This document shows, one piece after another, positions 1 to 8,005 of a stretch of DNA of 12,272 bases. The stretch is from positions 1 to 12,272 of the forward strand of contig JAITQQ010000023.1 of NCBI GenBank assembly GCA_031288855.1, given 5' to 3'. A program made the position numbers and the translations under genes. Every line of letters begins with the position of its first letter. The first letter of the stretch is position 1. Origin of the DNA: Prevotellaceae bacterium. Lineage in GTDB: Bacteria > Bacteroidota > Bacteroidia > Bacteroidales > UBA932. The notes under the pieces are model-generated. The model was not told the DNA's origin. It saw only the letters and a list, made by a program, of their open reading frames with translations, and made no database searches.

Positions 1-524
1 GACGATGTGCCAAAAGGAACAGTTTCGCGAAAAGCCACATTGTTTTTCTTTAATGCAGGAATTGTTACCGTATACGCCCCTGTGCCGGATGGCGCATTAA
101 TAGCTGCCGACAGTGTTCCGTTTTTAAAAACAATGCTGTCTATTTGATGGTCTGAACGAGAGAACGTATAGCCACATGATATTGGAATAGAAATAGAATA
201 ACCGCTAGAATTAGCGGTATAGGTATAATCGAACGAAACAGGAAAATCGGCACTGGATGGCACTGCAAAAAAATCTTTCACCGGCGGTAAAATATTATCT
301 TCTATGTCAAAATAAAGATAACCCACTCCCTCATCGTCATACAGCACATTATAGTCATTACTTGCATCAAGCCTTATGGTATCGTTCACCAACGGAATAT
401 ATAACGTGGGGTCGAGGTCGCTGACCGTAAATTTGTCAAACTCAAAATCTTTTTGATCAAAACATGCGACGAATGTAACCGCGCAACATATTAATCCCAC
501 TATAACATGTAATATCTTTTTCAT
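1..524 (-). CDS. Partial lipoprotein, Bacteroidota type, function unknown (C-terminus beyond window)
   Basis: The frame is open from ATG at 524 down to base 1 without a stop, giving 174 complete codons; the C-terminus lies outside the window. Residues 2-20 form a lipoprotein signal (KK, then a hydrophobic stretch) ending in a lipobox FVAC with Cys21 as the probable lipidated residue. The residues after Cys21 are FDQKDFEFD. This acidic, Lys-Asp containing tract resembles the lipoprotein export signals that send Bacteroidota lipoproteins to the cell surface, which is an inference. The remainder is rich in Ser, Thr, Tyr and Asp with alternating hydrophobics, suggesting a beta-sandwich. I do not recognise a characterised family, though the 'FEFDKF...LYIPLVNDT' style is common in uncharacterised Bacteroidales lipoproteins. 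The start is supported by the signal peptide and by a promoter about 40 bases upstream. It is a separate transcription unit from tex. Confidence 0.8.
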   Translation of the reverse strand, partial: MKKILHVIVGLICCAVTFVACFDQKDFEFDKFTVSDLDPTLYIPLVNDTIRLDASNDYNVLYDDEGVGYLYFDIEDNILPPVKDFFAVPSSADFPVSFDYTYTANSSGYSISIPISCGYTFSRSDHQIDSIVFKNGTLSAAINAPSGTGAYTVTIPALKKNNVAFRETVPFGTS

Positions 525-562
525 TTCACTAAATTTATACCGGATTAAAATTATTTATCCTA

Positions 563-593
563 CAAAGATAAATAAAAATACTCAAATTACAAA
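563..593 (-). promoter_or_regulatory. Bacteroidota-type promoter for the lipoprotein gene
   Basis: Read on the minus strand, TTTG (590-593) is followed after exactly 19 bases by TATCTTTG (563-570). This matches the phylum's -33 TTTG and -7 TAnnTTTG elements. Transcription would start near 557, giving a 5' leader of about 33 bases. The element sits in the AT-rich gap after the tex stop codon. Confidence 0.7.
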
Positions 594-598
594 AAATA

Positions 599-2740
599 TT
601 ATAAATTAATATTCTTCATACTCAATTGAATACGATGCCGCTTCACATCCACATCCACCACTTTTACCTGCACGTGCTGGTGTAGCTTCAGTATTTCGTT
701 AGGATTACTCACATAACGGTCCGTTAATTGCGAAATATGCACCAGTCCGTCTTGCTTCACCCCGACATCCACAAAAGCGCCGAAATTGGTAATGTTGGTC
801 ACGATGCCGGGCAACAGCATGCCGGGCTTCAAATCGTCAATCGAAAACACGTCGGGCGAAAACTCAAACACTTTCGCCACGCTGCGCGGGTCGCGGCCTG
901 GCTTTGCCAGCTCACTCACAATATCGTTTAACGTGGGCAGGCCTACCGCATCGTTCACGTAACGCGCCAAATCTATGCGGCTGCGGGCTTCTTCGTTATT
1001 CAACAACTCCTGTAACGAAAAGTTGAGGTCTTGCGCCATTTGTTCCACCAACGCGTAGCGCTCGGGATGCACAGCGCTATTGTCGAGCGGATTTGCAGCA
1101 CCGGCAATACGCAAGAAGCCGGCACACTGTTCAAAGGCCTTATCGCCCAACCGTTTTACGCTGCGCAGTTCCATTCTGCTTTTAAATGCACCGTGCGCCG
1201 CGCGGTAATCCACAATATACTGCGCCAACTGCGGGCCAAGCCCCGACACGTAAGTCAACAAATGTTTGCTGGCCGTATTCAGGTTTACGCCCACGTTGTT
1301 CACGCAACTTTCCACTACGCGGTCGAGGCTTTCTTTGAGTTTAGTCTGGTCTACATCATGCTGGTATTGCCCCACGCCGATGGCCTTGGGGTCGATTTTT
1401 ACCAGTTCGGCCAGCGGGTCCATCAAGCGGCGGCCAATAGACACTGCGCCACGCACCGTTACATCATACTCCGGAAATTCTTCGCGTGCAATGGCCGATG
1501 CGGAATACACCGAAGCCCCGTCTTCACTCACCACAAACACCTGCATGTTTTTCGGAAACGCTATTTTTTTGATAAAATGTTCCGTTTCGCGGCCGGCCGT
1601 GCCGTTGCCAATGGCGATGGCTTCAATTTTATATGCATCAACAAGCGATGAAACCTTGCGCACGGCCGCTCCGCGTTCGTTTTGCGGCGGGTGCGGGTAA
1701 ATGGTTTCATTGTGCAACAAGTGTCCCTGTTCGTCGAGGCACACGAGTTTGCAGCCTGTGCGGAAGCCCGGATCGAGGGCAAGCACGCGCTTCGGCCCCA
1801 ACGGTGAAGCAAGCAACAACTGGCGCAAATTTTCGGCAAATACTTTAATGGCTTCGGCGTCGGCCTTTTCTTTTTTCCAGTTGATTGTTTCGGTTTCAAG
1901 CGACGGATAAAGCAGGCGTTTGTAAGCGTCTACAACAGCCATGCGCACCTGTTCCACAGCCGGAGTTTGCGCAACAGGTTGTTGCAGCACTTGTGTTTCG
2001 GCAAGCGAAACGGCTTGCGCTTCGTCGGGCGCTACATGCACCGTGAGATAACCTTCTGTTTGCCCTCGCAGCACCGCCAAAAAACGATGAGACGGAGTAT
2101 TCCGCAAGGCTTCATGAAAATCGAAATAATCTTTATACTTGATGCCTTCTTCCTCCCGCCCATGGCTCACTTTGGAATACACCACCGCTTCGCGCCGGAA
2201 CAAGCGGCGCAATGCATCGCGCACTTTTGCCTCTTCGTTCACCTGCTCGGCAATAATATCGCGGGCGCCCGACAAGGCGGCGTCAACGGTGGGTACTGCA
2301 TCGGTCAGGAATTTTTCCGCTTCCGCAAGAATGTCGGTGCGGCCCTGTTTCATCAATATGCCGGCCAACGGCTCCAATCCTTTTCCCTTCGCTACGGAAG
2401 CGCGGGTACGGCGTTTCGGGCGGTAAGGCAAATAAATATCCTCCAGTTCCGACGACACCACACAAGCCTCTATCTTTGCTTGCAATTCGCCGGTAAGTTT
2501 GCCTTGCTCCTGAATCGATTTAAGAATTGTTGTTTTACGGCTGTCCAATTCTTCAAAAACAGCGGCGCGATGCCTCACTTCGGCAATTTGCACTTCGTCA
2601 AGGCTGCCGGTCATTTCCTTGCGGTAGCGGCTAATAAATGGAACGGTAGCTCCTTCGGCAAACAGCGCCAGGGTGTTCTCAACCTGCCACACTTTTACCT
2701 GAAGCGCTTGCGCGATAAGGTCTATGTAAATCTTATTCAT
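599..2740 (-). CDS. tex: Tex, S1-domain RNA-binding protein
   Basis: Tex-family protein of 713 residues, a normal length. The Tex family binds nucleic acid and is linked to transcription and RNA turnover; its exact role in this organism is not known. Domains in order: N-terminal helical Tex region (about 1-300, including the 'VPFISRYRKEMTG' signature near residue 33), a YqgF/RNase H-like domain opening with LALDPGFRTGCK (about 320-331), helix-hairpin-helix repeats (about 498-545, 'SGLGPQLAQYIVDYR'), and a C-terminal S1 domain (about 640-710, 'GIVTNITNFGAFVDVG'). The open frame extends 27 codons further upstream, but that stretch lies inside the CLC gene and is not Tex-like. I therefore start at ATG 2738-2740 (MNKIYIDLIAQAL), which overlaps the CLC stop codon by 8 bases, implying co-transcription and perhaps translational coupling. 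It is the last gene of the dnaN run. Confidence 0.95.
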   Translation of the reverse strand: MNKIYIDLIAQALQVKVWQVENTLALFAEGATVPFISRYRKEMTGSLDEVQIAEVRHRAAVFEELDSRKTTILKSIQEQGKLTGELQAKIEACVVSSELEDIYLPYRPKRRTRASVAKGKGLEPLAGILMKQGRTDILAEAEKFLTDAVPTVDAALSGARDIIAEQVNEEAKVRDALRRLFRREAVVYSKVSHGREEEGIKYKDYFDFHEALRNTPSHRFLAVLRGQTEGYLTVHVAPDEAQAVSLAETQVLQQPVAQTPAVEQVRMAVVDAYKRLLYPSLETETINWKKEKADAEAIKVFAENLRQLLLASPLGPKRVLALDPGFRTGCKLVCLDEQGHLLHNETIYPHPPQNERGAAVRKVSSLVDAYKIEAIAIGNGTAGRETEHFIKKIAFPKNMQVFVVSEDGASVYSASAIAREEFPEYDVTVRGAVSIGRRLMDPLAELVKIDPKAIGVGQYQHDVDQTKLKESLDRVVESCVNNVGVNLNTASKHLLTYVSGLGPQLAQYIVDYRAAHGAFKSRMELRSVKRLGDKAFEQCAGFLRIAGAANPLDNSAVHPERYALVEQMAQDLNFSLQELLNNEEARSRIDLARYVNDAVGLPTLNDIVSELAKPGRDPRSVAKVFEFSPDVFSIDDLKPGMLLPGIVTNITNFGAFVDVGVKQDGLVHISQLTDRYVSNPNEILKLHQHVQVKVVDVDVKRHRIQLSMKNINL

Positions 2741-4508
2741 CGGAAAATTGTTGTAACATGTTACGATAAGAAGAAAATATTTTCGACTTGGACACAAAGC
2801 CTGCGTAGCGCCCATTTTCATCTACTACCGGCAAGTTCCATACGCCCGAAATTTCAAATTTATCCAGCACGGATTGCATGCTTTCTCCTGTAGAAACCAA
2901 CGCCGGCGGGAGCTTCATCACATCGCGCACACGTATTGTTTCATAGCTGCCGGTGTCGAACATGATGCCGCGCACGTCGTCAAGCAGCACCACGCCTACT
3001 AATGCAGCCGAATCGTCGACCACCGGAAAGAGGTTGCGCGACGAGCGCGAAAGGATTTTCACGAGTTGCCCCAACGTATTCTCGGGCGACACAATGGAAA
3101 AATCCGTTTCCACAAGTTTATCCACCTGCAACATGGTCAACACGGCCTTGTCTTTATTGTGCGTGATGAGTTCGCCGCGCAGGGCCAAACGTTTGGTATA
3201 AATAGAATGCCGCTCAAATCCGCGAATGGTGATGAACGACGCGGCCGAAGCGAGCATCAACGGCATGAGGAGGTCATAACCGCCCGTGATTTCGGCAATG
3301 AGGAAAATGGCCGTGAGTGGGGCGTGCATTACGCCCGACATCATGCCGGCCATGCCCACCAACACAAAATTGGCTTCTGGAACCTCATGGATGCCCGACA
3401 GGTTAATGAGCCGCGCCACAATAAACCCGGCCACGCCGCCCATGAATAAAGTAGGCCCGAACGTTCCGCCTATGCCGCCGCCCGAATTGGTAAGCGACAT
3501 AGAAAACACTTTAAAGAAAAATACGGCGAGGAAAAAGAGCAAAATAAACCACACGTTGGAAGAAAAAGACTCATAGAGCACGTTTCCTGCGGCATTCACG
3601 CTATCGCTGTGCAACAGCAGCGTGAGCGAATTATAGCCTTCTCCGTAAAGCGGGGGAAACAAGAAAATGAGTAAGCCCAATCCCACTGCGCAAAGCAGCC
3701 AACGGCGGAAAACACTTTCGATTTTTTTCAAACGGTTTTCCAACGCTAAGGTGGCGCGTGTAAAATAGAGCGCACCGAAGCCGCAACAAACGCCCAACAC
3801 AATATAATAGGGCAAGTTCAACATATTAAACGGCGACACCGAACTGGAGAACGACACCGTGTCGCCCAACATCAGGTACGATATTGCAGCCGCCGTAACA
3901 GAAGATACAAGCAGCGGCACAATAGACGACAGCGTGAGGTCAAGCATCAGGATTTCGAGCGTAAACACAATGCCGGCCAACGGCGCTTTAAAAATACCGG
4001 CCACCGCACCGGCCGCACCACAGCCCAACATGAGGGTAATGTAACGGTAGTTAAGATGAAAAAATTTAGCGATGTTAGAGCCCAACGCTGCACCGGTATA
4101 AACAATGGGCGCTTCGGCCCCCACCGAGCCGCCGAGCCCAATGGTTACGGAGCTGGCCACCATCGAGCTGTAGGTGTTGTGTCGCCTGATTTTCGAATCC
4201 TTCCGGCTGATGGCATAAAGCACTTTGGTCACGCCATGCCCAATATCATCTTTCACAACATAGCGCACATACAGCAGGGAGAGCAACATGCCCACGCCGG
4301 GATAAATCAGGTAGAGCAAGCTTTCCGTGCCGGTCTGAAACCAACTTGTCAATAATTCCTGTATGCCGTGCACGGTATTTTTCAACAACACCGCCGCAAG
4401 CCCGCTCAGCAAGCCCACCACAAACGACAATATAATAATCAGCTGCCGTTCGGGAAGGCGCTTTAGCCACAAGATTTTCTCATGTATCCGATGTAGAAAA
4501 TTCAACAT
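2733..4508 (-). CDS. CLC-family chloride channel/transporter with two CBS domains
   Basis: Polytopic inner-membrane protein of 591 residues in the voltage-gated chloride channel family. The membrane part (about 25-430) shows the three anion-selectivity segments: GHGVT (90-94) where the classical motif is GSGIP, GAEAP (130-134) carrying the gating glutamate E132, and GGTFGP (347-352). A tyrosine at about 437 (in 'RHSIYTKRL') matches the central anion-coordinating Tyr of the Escherichia coli protein. After 'APLAGIVFTLE' the position of the internal proton glutamate (E203 in E. coli) appears to be Ile, so proton coupling is uncertain. The C-terminal part has two CBS domains (about 460-517 and 528-587), typical nucleotide-sensing modules. 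I prefer the ATG at 4506-4508 (MLNFLHRIHE), 8 bases after the upstream stop. A GTG at 4515-4517, overlapping that stop, would add three residues. The 3' end overlaps tex. Confidence 0.9.
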   Translation of the reverse strand: MLNFLHRIHEKILWLKRLPERQLIIILSFVVGLLSGLAAVLLKNTVHGIQELLTSWFQTGTESLLYLIYPGVGMLLSLLYVRYVVKDDIGHGVTKVLYAISRKDSKIRRHNTYSSMVASSVTIGLGGSVGAEAPIVYTGAALGSNIAKFFHLNYRYITLMLGCGAAGAVAGIFKAPLAGIVFTLEILMLDLTLSSIVPLLVSSVTAAAISYLMLGDTVSFSSSVSPFNMLNLPYYIVLGVCCGFGALYFTRATLALENRLKKIESVFRRWLLCAVGLGLLIFLFPPLYGEGYNSLTLLLHSDSVNAAGNVLYESFSSNVWFILLFFLAVFFFKVFSMSLTNSGGGIGGTFGPTLFMGGVAGFIVARLINLSGIHEVPEANFVLVGMAGMMSGVMHAPLTAIFLIAEITGGYDLLMPLMLASAASFITIRGFERHSIYTKRLALRGELITHNKDKAVLTMLQVDKLVETDFSIVSPENTLGQLVKILSRSSRNLFPVVDDSAALVGVVLLDDVRGIMFDTGSYETIRVRDVMKLPPALVSTGESMQSVLDKFEISGVWNLPVVDENGRYAGFVSKSKIFSSYRNMLQQFSDE

Positions 4509-4516
4509 TGCCAACA

Positions 4517-5083
4517 CTATTTAATCGCCACATCCAGCATTTTCTTATCCATGAAAAATGTTTCAATATGATGGCCGGCATGCACCTGAAAAGGCGGCGA
4601 CGCCGGGATGAAAATATAATCGCCTATTTTCAACGTCATAAAATTTGAAACATATTCAATAATTTTATCTACAAACTGTATGTTTTCAAACTCCAACGGG
4701 ATTTCACCTTCATCATACGCCCGCATGTTACAACGGCTTTCCTGCCATTGCGCCATCCCGATAAATTCACGGCTCACGGCGGCCGAATAATCGAACGACA
4801 CCGCCCTGCTACAAAGTTTTTCTCCCGCCATATCATGCGCCAACAAATCGGCTGCCGTAAACGTTACTCCCGCGCCCACAGCGTCGTAATAACGTGCGGC
4901 GAAACGCTTGTTAATACTGCGCCCCAAGCGGCATACACGAATTACCACACAGACGTGCGCTACAAGTTGTGAAGTAAAATCAGGATAATAAAATGCCGCA
5001 TTATTCCGCAGCAACGCCGTATCGGGTCTGAGGTAATAGCTCACCTCGCCGCCATCTACCCCGTGTACGCAAATCAGTTTCAA
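4517..5083 (-). CDS. Degenerate fumarylacetoacetase (FAH)-family protein, probably not a normal hydrolase
   Basis: Product of 188 residues that follows the FAH-family plan of Bacteroidales homologues usually annotated as hydroxyhepta-dienedioate isomerase: MKLICV start, 'LRPDTALL' near 18, 'RFAARYYDAVGAGVTFTAADLL' near 60-81, and 'DKIIEYVSNFMTLKIGDYIFIP' near 139-160. Active FAH enzymes bind a divalent metal through an E-x-E pair plus a downstream Asp. Here the E-x-E site reads H43-V-C45, only the Asp of 'TAADL' (D79) remains, and the usual T-G-T-P motif has become 'IPASP'. The protein is also somewhat short, with residues missing after strand one. The frame is nonetheless intact. The start codon is TTG (5081-5083), sharing four bases (TTGA) with the exonuclease stop, and no better in-frame start is nearby. 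The stop abuts the CLC start. It may be a pseudoenzyme or use altered metal ligands; the function is unknown. Confidence 0.75.
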   Translation of the reverse strand: MKLICVHGVDGGEVSYYLRPDTALLRNNAAFYYPDFTSQLVAHVCVVIRVCRLGRSINKRFAARYYDAVGAGVTFTAADLLAHDMAGEKLCSRAVSFDYSAAVSREFIGMAQWQESRCNMRAYDEGEIPLEFENIQFVDKIIEYVSNFMTLKIGDYIFIPASPPFQVHAGHHIETFFMDKKMLDVAIK

Positions 5084-5856
5084 GACATCGGCGATATTTT
5101 GGTTTTCAAACGCAATTCGGTAAATACCCGCTTGGTGTCTAACGTAAAATTGCTATTCATAATCCACGAATAATAGCTGGGGTCTCTTTCCATTACGTCA
5201 AGTGCTCTCCGTCCTTTATACTTTCCGAAATTAATAATCGGCACGTCTTTTTCATCCAGTATCACGCGGCCGGCGTAGTCGAGGTTACGTGTTTTCATGG
5301 AAAATTCCGACAGTTTACCCATATCGTTCGACAAGTTTTCATACCTGTCGAGTTGCGCCTGTAGTATTTCATACGTCGCATACGCATCGGCAGCGGCGCT
5401 GTGTGCGCCTTGCAGTTCTCTGCTACAATAAAATTTGTAGGCGGCCGACAAAGTGCGTTGCTCCATTTTATGAAAAATAGTCTGCACGTCGATTAGCTTC
5501 CGTTTATGAAAATCGAAAAACACGCTGGCACGCAAAAATTCTTCGGCCAGAATCGGAATATCAAACTTTATAGAATTGTATCCTGCAATATCACACCCTT
5601 CGATATAGTTTGCCAAACTTCGCGCAATTGTACTAAACACAGGACAATCCGCCACATCTTCATTGGTGATGCCGTGTATTTTTGTGACATGTTCGGGAAT
5701 GGGTATGGTGGGATTTACCCTGAATGTTTTTTGTTCTTCTTTTCCGTCGGGCATTACTTTCAGGATAGAAATTTCCACAATTCTATCATTAGCAATATCC
5801 AACCCTGTAGTTTCCACATCAAAAAACACCAGGGGGTTTTTCAAATCTAATTGCAT
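5080..5856 (-). CDS. DnaQ-like 3'-5' exonuclease (DNA polymerase III epsilon-type)
   Basis: DEDDh-type 3'-5' exonuclease of 258 residues. The catalytic set is visible: D13 and E15 in 'FFDVETTGLD', D99 in 'YNSIKFDIPIL', then H152 and D157 in 'AHSAAADAYATY'. It would remove 3' nucleotides from DNA, as a proofreading or repair nuclease. Whether it is the replicative epsilon subunit or an accessory nuclease cannot be told from sequence alone. The C-terminal part (about 207-235) holds 'FGKYKGRRALDVMERDPSYYSW', a motif resembling the small DUF3820-type module that is often fused to such exonucleases in this phylum. The gene begins 17 bases after the dnaN stop, which supports a replication or repair role, and its TGA stop overlaps the TTG start of the next gene. 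Confidence 0.92.
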   Translation of the reverse strand: MQLDLKNPLVFFDVETTGLDIANDRIVEISILKVMPDGKEEQKTFRVNPTIPIPEHVTKIHGITNEDVADCPVFSTIARSLANYIEGCDIAGYNSIKFDIPILAEEFLRASVFFDFHKRKLIDVQTIFHKMEQRTLSAAYKFYCSRELQGAHSAAADAYATYEILQAQLDRYENLSNDMGKLSEFSMKTRNLDYAGRVILDEKDVPIINFGKYKGRRALDVMERDPSYYSWIMNSNFTLDTKRVFTELRLKTKISPMS

Positions 5857-5873
5857 ATTTTTTATTTTCTATT

Positions 5874-6995
5874 CTATGCGTTTATCATCATTGGCATGAG
5901 CAGGGCAAGGGTTTCCTCGTGCTCATCATCTGTTTCCAATGGGAGTATCAATCCGGCCCGCGTAGCATCCGACAATTCAAGGCTCACATTTGTTGACGGA
6001 AGATTGGCTAAAATCTCACTCAGGAAATTCGATTTAAAGCCTATTTCAATATCATCGCCGTCATAACGGCAGTTTATGCGTTCGTGCGCCGCCACGGAAA
6101 AATCAAGGTCTTGTGCCGATACGGTAATGCCGTTCCCTGCAATTTCCAGTTTGATGAGGTTGCTGGCCTGATTCGAGCAAACCGACACGCGGCGTACGGA
6201 ATTCATAAATTCCAGACGGTCGACCGTCACTTTGTTTTCATTGTTTGCCGGAATGACCGAACGATAAGCCGGATAATTACCTTCCACAAGGCGGCAGGTC
6301 AGGTTATAGCCGGGCAGCGTAAACACTGCGTTCTTCTTGTCAAACGCAAGTTCCACCGCATCGCTCACTTTGGGCAGGATATTTTTCAACAGCGCGGCCG
6401 GCTTCTTGGGAAGAATAAAAGCATCTTCGGCCTCAAGTATAATATCGGTACGCCGGTAATACATCAGCTTGTGCGAATCGGAAGCCACCAGCGTGGCGTT
6501 CTCTTTCTTCAAATCGAAATAAACGCCATTCATCACCGGCCGCAATTCATCATCGGCAGTGGCAAACAACGTGCGGTCTAATCCTTCGAGCAGCACTTCG
6601 GCAGGAATTTCGATGCGGCTGGCTGTGGCGTCTAACGCCGGTTTTGCCGGATAATCATCGGCCGGCAAGCCGGGAAGCGTAAATTGTCCGTTAGGCCAAC
6701 TAATCTCTACTTTCGTGTCATCCACTTCAAACGTCAACGGCTGTTCGGGAAACTCCTTTAACGTATCAATAAGCAACTTCGCGGAAATCGTTACAGCGCC
6801 TTCCTTTTCCACATTCTCGATAGCCAACGACGTTTCCATCGTGGTTTCAATATCCGAAGCCGTAATTGTTAACGTATTATCCTGCAAGCGGAATAAAAAA
6901 TTATTTAAAATCGGCATGGTGTTTTTGTTGCTAATCACCCGCGCTATGGACTGCAAACGACTTAACAAGTCGGTACTCGATACAATGAATTTCAT
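5874..6995 (-). CDS. dnaN: DNA polymerase III beta subunit (sliding clamp)
   Basis: Sliding clamp of 373 residues, normal family length. The protein forms a ring dimer that holds DNA polymerase III and repair partners on DNA. Three similar domains of about 120 residues follow one another; recognisable points are 'ISNKNTMPILNNFLF' (21-35), 'TLPGLPADDYP' (106-116), 'EGNYPAYRSVIP' (238-249) and the C-terminal MPM motif (367-369), which lines the partner-binding pocket. The start MKFIVSSTDLL matches the family. The 62-base gap upstream is AT-rich and could hold a promoter; the best candidate (TATTATTG on the minus strand) has one mismatch and poor spacing, so I do not list it. The gene probably leads the run dnaN, exonuclease, FAH-like, CLC, tex. 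Confidence 0.97.
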   Translation of the reverse strand: MKFIVSSTDLLSRLQSIARVISNKNTMPILNNFLFRLQDNTLTITASDIETTMETSLAIENVEKEGAVTISAKLLIDTLKEFPEQPLTFEVDDTKVEISWPNGQFTLPGLPADDYPAKPALDATASRIEIPAEVLLEGLDRTLFATADDELRPVMNGVYFDLKKENATLVASDSHKLMYYRRTDIILEAEDAFILPKKPAALLKNILPKVSDAVELAFDKKNAVFTLPGYNLTCRLVEGNYPAYRSVIPANNENKVTVDRLEFMNSVRRVSVCSNQASNLIKLEIAGNGITVSAQDLDFSVAAHERINCRYDGDDIEIGFKSNFLSEILANLPSTNVSLELSDATRAGLILPLETDDEHEETLALLMPMMINA

Positions 6996-7057
6996 ATTTA
7001 TTCTTTATTTTAAACTACAATAATACAATTTTTTAAGGAAACAACCGACACTTACTT

Positions 7058-8005
7058 TTATTTTTTATCAACAAAATCGGTTAAATTCTTCAATAACAAG
7101 TCGAAAGATACCCAAGAAGCCCGCGCCCATTCTCCGGTTTCCACCATAAAAAGGAGGCATTTGTCCGTATCATACCCATCCCCTTCCGCCAAAGGAATAC
7201 CAAACAATTCCACTGTCAGGTTTCCCTTTGCACTTTTAATGTGTATGCGGTGTTGCAAATGGTTGCGCACTGCGTCAAGTTCCGGTTCGGGCAACTCGCC
7301 TATGACGGTATCGGCCGCCACCTGTTGGAAATAGGTTACATACCGGTTTATCAATGCTTCGTTTTTGCACTTTATTGCCCGGTTGCCTTCCACCGCAAGG
7401 GGCTGCCAGCCGTCAGCGTTGCGTATCAATTGAAAAGAAGCCTCAGGGCGTTGCAGGTGTTCTACCGTCACCGTATCCAAATCAAGCGGCAAATAGGAAA
7501 ACACTGTGGCGTCTTTCCAGTATTCCGGCTTGGCGCTGAACACTTCTGTAATTTCATAATCGGCATAGGGCATGTTCGCCAAAAACAATTGTTCGCCATA
7601 GTACACTACCGTACCTGTATATTTTATATTGCTTATATAAAATGCAAGCAAAGGGCGATGACGCTTTGTAAACACAGCCGTATGTATTCCTTCCCGGACA
7701 ACCCGGTCAGCAATTTTTTGTACCACATTTTCATCAACGGCCATCGGGCGCAGTTGCCAATTCAGCGCCACGCGCCACCAGTCGGACACACATGCTTCCT
7801 GCGCTGCCCTGCCGTGATTGACTACCCATTTTCCATCAATTTCAGTTATCGTAGTGGTGTCGCCGCCTTGCGAAAATTCAATTTGGGTAATGGCTTCCGC
7901 CGAAGCAGCCAATTGTTGCGGCAAATCGCCACGGCTGCATGAAGAGAATAAACAAACGCATCCGCACAGGAGATAAAAACGATTTGGAAAGATAAACCCT
8001 AACAT
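7058..8005 (-). CDS. Lipoprotein of unknown function, possibly DUF4340-like
   Basis: Product of 315 residues with an N-terminal lipoprotein signal: hydrophobic stretch 10-20 and lipobox LFSSC with Cys23 as the likely lipidation site, so it should be membrane anchored on the periplasmic side. The body begins with 'ITQIEFSQGGDTTTITEIDGKWVVN' (39-63), in which beta strands of the type '...I.l...g..t.i....gkW.v' recall DUF4340 proteins; a similar 'FQLIRNADGWQPL' repeat occurs at 191-203. I treat the DUF4340 link as tentative, and no catalytic residues are apparent. The ATG at 8003-8005 directly follows the rny TAA stop with no gap, which implies co-transcription and probable translational coupling with RNase Y. 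Composition does not suggest recent transfer. Confidence 0.85.
   Translation of the reverse strand: MLGFIFPNRFYLLCGCVCLFSSCSRGDLPQQLAASAEAITQIEFSQGGDTTTITEIDGKWVVNHGRAAQEACVSDWWRVALNWQLRPMAVDENVVQKIADRVVREGIHTAVFTKRHRPLLAFYISNIKYTGTVVYYGEQLFLANMPYADYEITEVFSAKPEYWKDATVFSYLPLDLDTVTVEHLQRPEASFQLIRNADGWQPLAVEGNRAIKCKNEALINRYVTYFQQVAADTVIGELPEPELDAVRNHLQHRIHIKSAKGNLTVELFGIPLAEGDGYDTDKCLLFMVETGEWARASWVSFDLLLKNLTDFVDKK

Noticed and set aside
2741..2821. 27-codon N-terminal extension of Tex
   Set aside because: The extension lies wholly inside the CLC coding region and is unlike Tex N-termini; MNKIYIDLI at 2740 is the natural start.
1967..2893. 308-codon plus-strand frame antisense to tex and the CLC end
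   Set aside because: Crosses two confidently identified genes, and its translation (rich in His, Phe, Arg) has no domain-like pattern.
5839..5853. QLDLK at the N-terminus of the exonuclease as a beta-clamp binding pentapeptide
   Set aside because: It resembles the QL(S/D)LF consensus and the clamp gene is next door, but the segment leads straight into the first catalytic beta strand, where homologues have variable, non-clamp-like residues from memory. Probably chance.
7003..7033. Promoter for dnaN
   Set aside because: The best -7 match (TATTATTG) has one mismatch, and the nearest TTG lies only 16 bases upstream; plausible but too weak to list.
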